NCBI RefSeq assembly: GCF_905220415.1
Contig: NC_059537.1
Span: 14,959,795-15,023,794, forward strand
From: Colias croceus
Lineage: Eukaryota > Arthropoda > Insecta > Lepidoptera > Pieridae
Direction: 5' to 3'
DNA: 64,000 nucleotides
Below the pieces are notes generated by a model. It saw only the letters and a program-made list of their open reading frames with translations, was not told where the DNA came from and made no database searches. Position numbers and translations under genes: made by a program. Positions 59,701 to 64,000 of the stretch are shown in pieces (position 1 is the first letter of the stretch; every line of letters starts with the position of its first letter).

Positions 59701-60457
59701 ATAATAATAGTGGTGCCTAGATGAAAAAAAGTATGAAATAAAAGAAAGGATGAAGCCTTTTTTATCTAAAACACAAATAAAATGTATGTTCAATAGCTAA
59801 AGCAAATAGCATTTTTCGTCAGTAGCGATAATCTTTTCTTTAATGTATACGTATATTCAACATCATTTTTGCAAACAAACATTTTTGCCATCACGATTTC
59901 ATTGTATATAATAAATAGATATATTTGTTAATTACATGCACTGTGTGGATTTAAATATAAAAATAATCAAGTATTTACCCAAATCGAAATTAATAAAATA
60001 GCCGTTCTATTTTCAATAATCGTATCTGCATGATAATCTTTGAACACAGTGTGCGCTAGCTTTGTCACACTAGTGATTGAAGCAATGTTATATCCCTTTC
60101 ATTATTTCAATACAAGTGTCAAGCAAGTGTCATTCATTAATAATTGCAAATTGTTATGTTTGCTCTAAAATTATAATATTTTAATACATTTACCTGTGAT
60201 ATGATATTCCTCTATCTTTCTTTATTTTACTATCGTAATTTGTGCACTTTCTGAACACACAAGAAGGCATTATTGATAATTTTAACGTTTATATCAGCAT
60301 GTACGTTCGCTGTCACAAGTCACAATCTGACTGATTCCACTGGTCCCAATTAGGACCAATTCACGGTTTACGTTTTGGTGCGTTGGTAACGTATCTACCT
60401 CTTGTTTCTATATATAATATCATTGGTTACAGCACTATTCTCTATCAGTTACGCCCC

Positions 60458-61875
60458 ATTGGCATGTATACATGCCAATGGCGCGGGCAACCATCCTTTT
60501 TTTTATAATCTCTCGCTTCTGATTAGGGATGTGTAGTTGTATATTATTATAACTTATCGAGTTTATTTATTAAGTTTATATGAACTATAGGTATTATTGT
60601 GGAGTGTTTATTTGTAAATATCAAAACAACTATTACCTTTAAATAAAGGGAATTGCATTAAAACTACTTACATATTTATTTTCCAATCATTTAGTTTAAT
60701 ACTTGAGTTATTACAAATACTAATGATATGTAGGTACCTGTTTAGGTCAATTACCATATTTGATATGACATAGCGACAATTTGTATCATAAGAATATTCT
60801 AATAAAGGCACTGATTAGACTTATTAGGTAATAAATTTTGAAAACTGCTAAATAGGTAAGTACCTACAGATTTTTAGAGATATTTATACATTTTGGACCT
60901 AAGCGAATTTTTATCGTTACATGGACAATAAATATTATGCTAGAACGCATACATTGTGTTTGTGACGATAAAATAAAAAAAAAGTTGTGTGGTTTTATGA
61001 AACCACGGTAAAAATGAAACTGTTCGAACGGTTCCGAACACTGCTTTGTGTAGCGCATGTCGCGTGCCAAGTAGGTATACCTACTCGGCAGCCGCGATAC
61101 ACGCGACATGCGTTACACAGACCAAAAAGTTTGAGACGATGTAATAAAAGTTTCACTTTAATAATAAAAAACCAACAATTGTATATAATCATTATGTTCA
61201 TTAACAGCCTTGTATTTACCTACCTATCTATATAATTATTATGCTCATTAATAGCTACTCGATAAAATATTTTTACAACTTTCCGCACTTAACAACACGG
61301 CACGCGCTTACGACGTCACCAGTCCGACATCTATTCATGTCAATGGCGCAGAAGGGATTGCATATCGATACTGTGCTAGGGATGCGCATGATTGGCAAAA
61401 AGGAAAATATTCAAATCAACAATATCCACAATATAGACAATATGGTATTATACCAAAGAATGTAGTATTTACCTTTTTTCTCAGTGACTAAGCTTATATA
61501 TTTTTTTGTAGCTATTACAAAAATTAAGCGAATTAGAGTAATTTCGCTGAAATTTTAATGAAGTTACTTGAATATTACACTACATCACTAGTAGGCACGT
61601 ATACATGTCATTGGCGCGAGAGAACATGCTTTTTTAGCCATTAATTAAGTTATTTTTTGTCATCAAATATTTGAATAACTACTTGGCAATTTTGTTTACT
61701 GTGTACAATTATGTAATAACTGGGGATTCAGTTCATAAACTGTATAAATAAAACACGTAAAAGTAAAGGTTTAATATGTTTATTTTGTATTTATCTATGA
61801 TCTGTTTCTTGGCATGTATAGGTGTCGTTGGCGCAGGGCACGATTGCGCATGACATCTATAGATGTCATTGGCGT
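60458..61875. repeat. Scattered ATGYCATTGGCGC motif copies
   Basis: Related strings occur at about 60458-60487 (part of a perfect palindrome around ATGTATACAT), 61335-61350, 61600-61620, 61812-61835 and 61855-61875. Each is a variant of ATACATGTCATTGGCGC. They cluster in the right half of the piggyBac-like element. Confidence 0.6.
60982..61161. mobile_element. MITE family M6, copy 2
   Basis: TTGTGTGGTTTTATGAAACC to ATGTAATAAAAGTTTCACTT, as at 35812-35985. It is nested in the piggyBac-like element. The interior has a palindrome around GTAGGTATACCTAC. Confidence 0.6.
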
Positions 61876-62095
61876 TCAAAAGGTTAATTATTATGATCAC
61901 ATTTTTGCCGTAGGACTTCTTTCGTGGTATCTATACCGTGTCAAATTGACATTTGACAGGTAATCTTCTCTGTGTCAATTTGTCAACATCTCTGTTGACT
62001 GTTGTAAACAGCTGATACCTAGTGGAAAACAAAGATTTTGTCTAATAGGGTGGAAAATCATGATTACATTTTAGTTGTTTAGAATATTAATTAAC

Positions 62096-63083
62096 ATGCA
62101 TACAAATGATGCTTTGCCTATAGTTTTAGTTAGCGCAAACAATAATGCGTCTGCTTATAAAATTGTATCTGGTAAGATATATTTAAAATGTTATAGAATT
62201 TATGAGTCTTATTCACATTTTACTTGTTACTTCTTTCTTTGCATTTATTAGCTCTTATCGAGAATGAATCACCTTTAAATGCTCACAATCTGAACGGCGA
62301 GGAATGGATATGGCGTCTAGTGAACAAATACTATCGTGCGGACGTGAGAGTTCTGCCGCTGGTGGACGGTGAGCCGCCCCCGACGCACCTTTCGGATCTC
62401 GTCGAAGCTCATGTCATTTATTTGAACGATGATGAGGTATAATTTTTCTATATTGTGTTCGTTGATAAAAAGGTATTATAAATATTAAATGAATAGACAT
62501 ATATACCTACATTCATTTCAAATTTCAGAATGAAAAGTGTGCAGAACAAAGATTAATTCACGTGGGAGACCTTTCCCGGATATCCCAAGTGCGACTCGTG
62601 CTATCGGAGAAGCCGGAGAGCCCCGCTCTCGCGGCGTGGGCGTCGCGTCGCCGCTACGAGCTGGTACCTCTGCAGGCACATTCCGATTCCGAAGACGAGA
62701 ACGAAGACGACATCCGGGGCGTTCCGCGCGCTCGCGCCGCAATACACGCCCACCCTTGGCGAGGTCTCGTTCGCTTGGACGAACCCGACGCTCCTCCGCC
62801 CGGTAGACTCACAAACTATGAGATGCAGATAGGGTTAATTTACACGAGCTCATCCCGTGTTTCACTTTCAGACGCTACGCTGGAGTCGGACGGCTCGTCG
62901 TGCGACTCGTGGGGCTCGTGGCAGGGCTCGGACGCGGGCGCGGGCGCGCTGGCCGGCCTGCTGGGCTCGCTGGCGGGCGAGCGCGCGGCGCTGGCGGCGC
63001 TGGGCGACGGCGAGCGCCGGCTGCGCGCCGAGGCGCTGCTCTCCGCCTTCACCGCCGCGCTGGCGCCGCCTCGCCAGAATTAA
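62096..63083 (+). CDS. AAGAB: Alpha- and gamma-adaptin-binding protein p34 (AAGAB)
   Basis: Exons 62096-62171, 62252-62436 and 62529-63083, with GT...AG introns and phases 1 and 0, give 271 residues (human about 315). The N-terminus LPIVLVSANN fits the first strand of the family's small-GTPase-like fold. WRLVNKYYRADVRVLPLV and VEAHVIYLND match the conserved WTIDNKYYSADI and VVYFD regions of the human protein. AWASRRRYELVPL matches the later EWCIKHGFELVEL region, followed by an acidic run. The C-terminal helix region (GSLAGERAALAAL...RLRAEALLSAF) matches the family's end. AAGAB is a cytosolic chaperone that guides assembly of AP-1 and AP-2 clathrin adaptors. A 69-base AT-rich segment (62803-62871) with splice-like borders may be a third intron, giving 248 residues. 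Confidence 0.85.
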
Positions 63084-63250
63084 TCACTTTTAAAATTTTA
63101 GCTTAAAAAAAATTGTTGTCTGATGATAATGCAGGCAAAGCTAATATTTCAACTTTCGAATTCATTTAAAAATCGATCAAGTATGTTTATACTTTATAGT
63201 TAGGTTAAATGAAAATAGAGAAATTTGTTTTAGGAGTATTTTTAAATTCT

Positions 63251-63256
63251 AATAAA
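63251..63256 (+). promoter_or_regulatory. Polyadenylation signal of AAGAB
   Basis: AATAAA about 170 bases after the stop codon. Confidence 0.6.
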
Positions 63257-64000
63257 ACAGAAAAATCAGATATTGTTTTATTTCTCCTGTCCGTCTCGGC
63301 TCCCATTTGTACCGATAGAGATTAGATTTAACTATAAAATGTACCACCGATTACCTCAGGTGGAAGAAGTTGGCGAATGTGGGGTAATAAAACAAATGCC
63401 AATTTTTTTAACATATTTTATTAGTAAAACGATATAAAGATAGATATGTGCGTAGCCGCGTGTGCACGAGCTCCCGTGCTCTAACATCACAGACAGTTCC
63501 TTATTATCTCTTTGGACGCAATTTGTTCTCTTATCAATTGAAGGTGCCGGGACGTTCGGTGCCCGCAGAGGGCGGGGCCCAGTGTGCCCAGGGTATACTA
63601 CACTCGTGCTTATGTGGCGATTCAAGCTTTGGTGACATGAAAGTGCCAGTGTATGTATTGTTTTGTCATTCCAGACGCATTATATTTATTATTATAGCAT
63701 AGTAAAATATGTGGTAAAATAAAGTAAATACAAAAATAAAAATGCGGTCCCGGCCCGCGAAGCGTGCGGAGCACACAAAGTGCTTGCATTGCACACTGGA
63801 TTAAATTTTAGTAGTGGCAAATAAGTTTTCGCGCCATCGAGGTCCGGGGCCTTAACGGGAGAACAACAACATTCGGGCCTCTGTGAGTGGTCCGATACAA
63901 CCACAAATATAACGACACATAGGTACTTGTAACACAGATGCTTCTTCAACAAATACGCGCGAACGCAAGTTAAAAAACCATAATAAACTCCATACTTTAC
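63257..64000. other. Intergenic DNA to the end of the window
   Basis: No gene recognised. GC-rich patches at about 63545-63600 and 63745-63780 carry no splice borders or known motif. Open frames on both strands are short and featureless. Confidence 0.35.

Larger units (their letters stand above)
58831..61887. mobile_element. Non-autonomous element with piggyBac-like TTAA ends
   Basis: Left border TTAACCTTTTGACCGCCAGA; right border, reverse-complemented, TTAACCTTTTGAACGCCAAT. TTAA on both sides plus a CCTTT-type start fits the piggyBac superfamily, which integrates at TTAA. CGTGCCCT followed by CGCCAA recurs about 30-60 bases inside each end. The 3-kb interior has no transposase frame. It carries a non-LTR tail (about 59560-59700) and an M6 copy (60982-61161). 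Confidence 0.65.

Noticed and set aside
60864..61465. Short open frames inside the piggyBac-like element as a transposase remnant
   Set aside because: None shows a DDD core or a cysteine-rich tail; they lie over an M6 MITE copy.

Overview
This is nuclear DNA from an insect, almost certainly a moth or butterfly (Lepidoptera). The background is AT-rich. Genes are split by introns with GT...AG borders. Several coding exons are strikingly GC-rich. The spaces between and inside genes are packed with short inverted-repeat transposons, non-LTR retrotransposon tails and (GACA)n-ended repeats of the kind typical of lepidopteran genomes. There are no operons, CRISPR arrays or prokaryotic signals.

Layout of host genes. 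(1) 2929-5781, plus strand: the last two exons of a Dpr-family immunoglobulin cell-surface gene, ending in a GPI-anchor-like tail. (2) 22769-23499 and 27467-27948, minus strand: two single-exon microsomal cytochrome b5 paralogues about 4 kb apart. (3) 33631-42050, plus strand: a complete seven-exon IntS9 (Integrator complex subunit 9), 646 residues, with the degenerate metallo-beta-lactamase site expected of this pseudo-enzyme. (4) 54112-56655, minus strand: a complete three-exon LCMT1 (PP2A leucine carboxyl methyltransferase), whose 3' end has been tandemly duplicated. (5) 62096-63256, plus strand: a complete AAGAB (alpha/gamma-adaptin binding protein p34). A small membrane-protein-like reading (32361-32804, minus) just upstream of IntS9 is uncertain. 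The genes have unrelated functions (cell recognition, electron transfer, snRNA 3' processing, PP2A methylation, clathrin adaptor assembly) and do not form a functional cluster.

Mobile DNA. Two larger DNA transposons carry recognisable genes. One is a nearly intact 2.5-kb integrase-type (Ginger/KRBA2-like) element at 8509-11042, with one intact 577-residue ORF and imperfect terminal repeats of about 100 bp. The other is a 5-kb element at 47733-52792 with a two-exon transposase-like gene interrupted by one frameshift. A third, 58831-61887, has TTAA-flanked piggyBac-like ends but no transposase. A 5'-truncated non-LTR retrotransposon lies at 30931-31958 and a decayed THAP-domain gene at 45690-46200. 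At least nine non-autonomous inverted-repeat families are present, several nested in one another or inside introns and UTRs of the host genes. Other structure includes a 35-bp tandem array (16027-16450) with a four-unit higher-order pattern and two near-perfect hairpins.

All family assignments rest on motifs read by eye. Exon borders come from splice signals plus reading-frame continuity. No database search was run.
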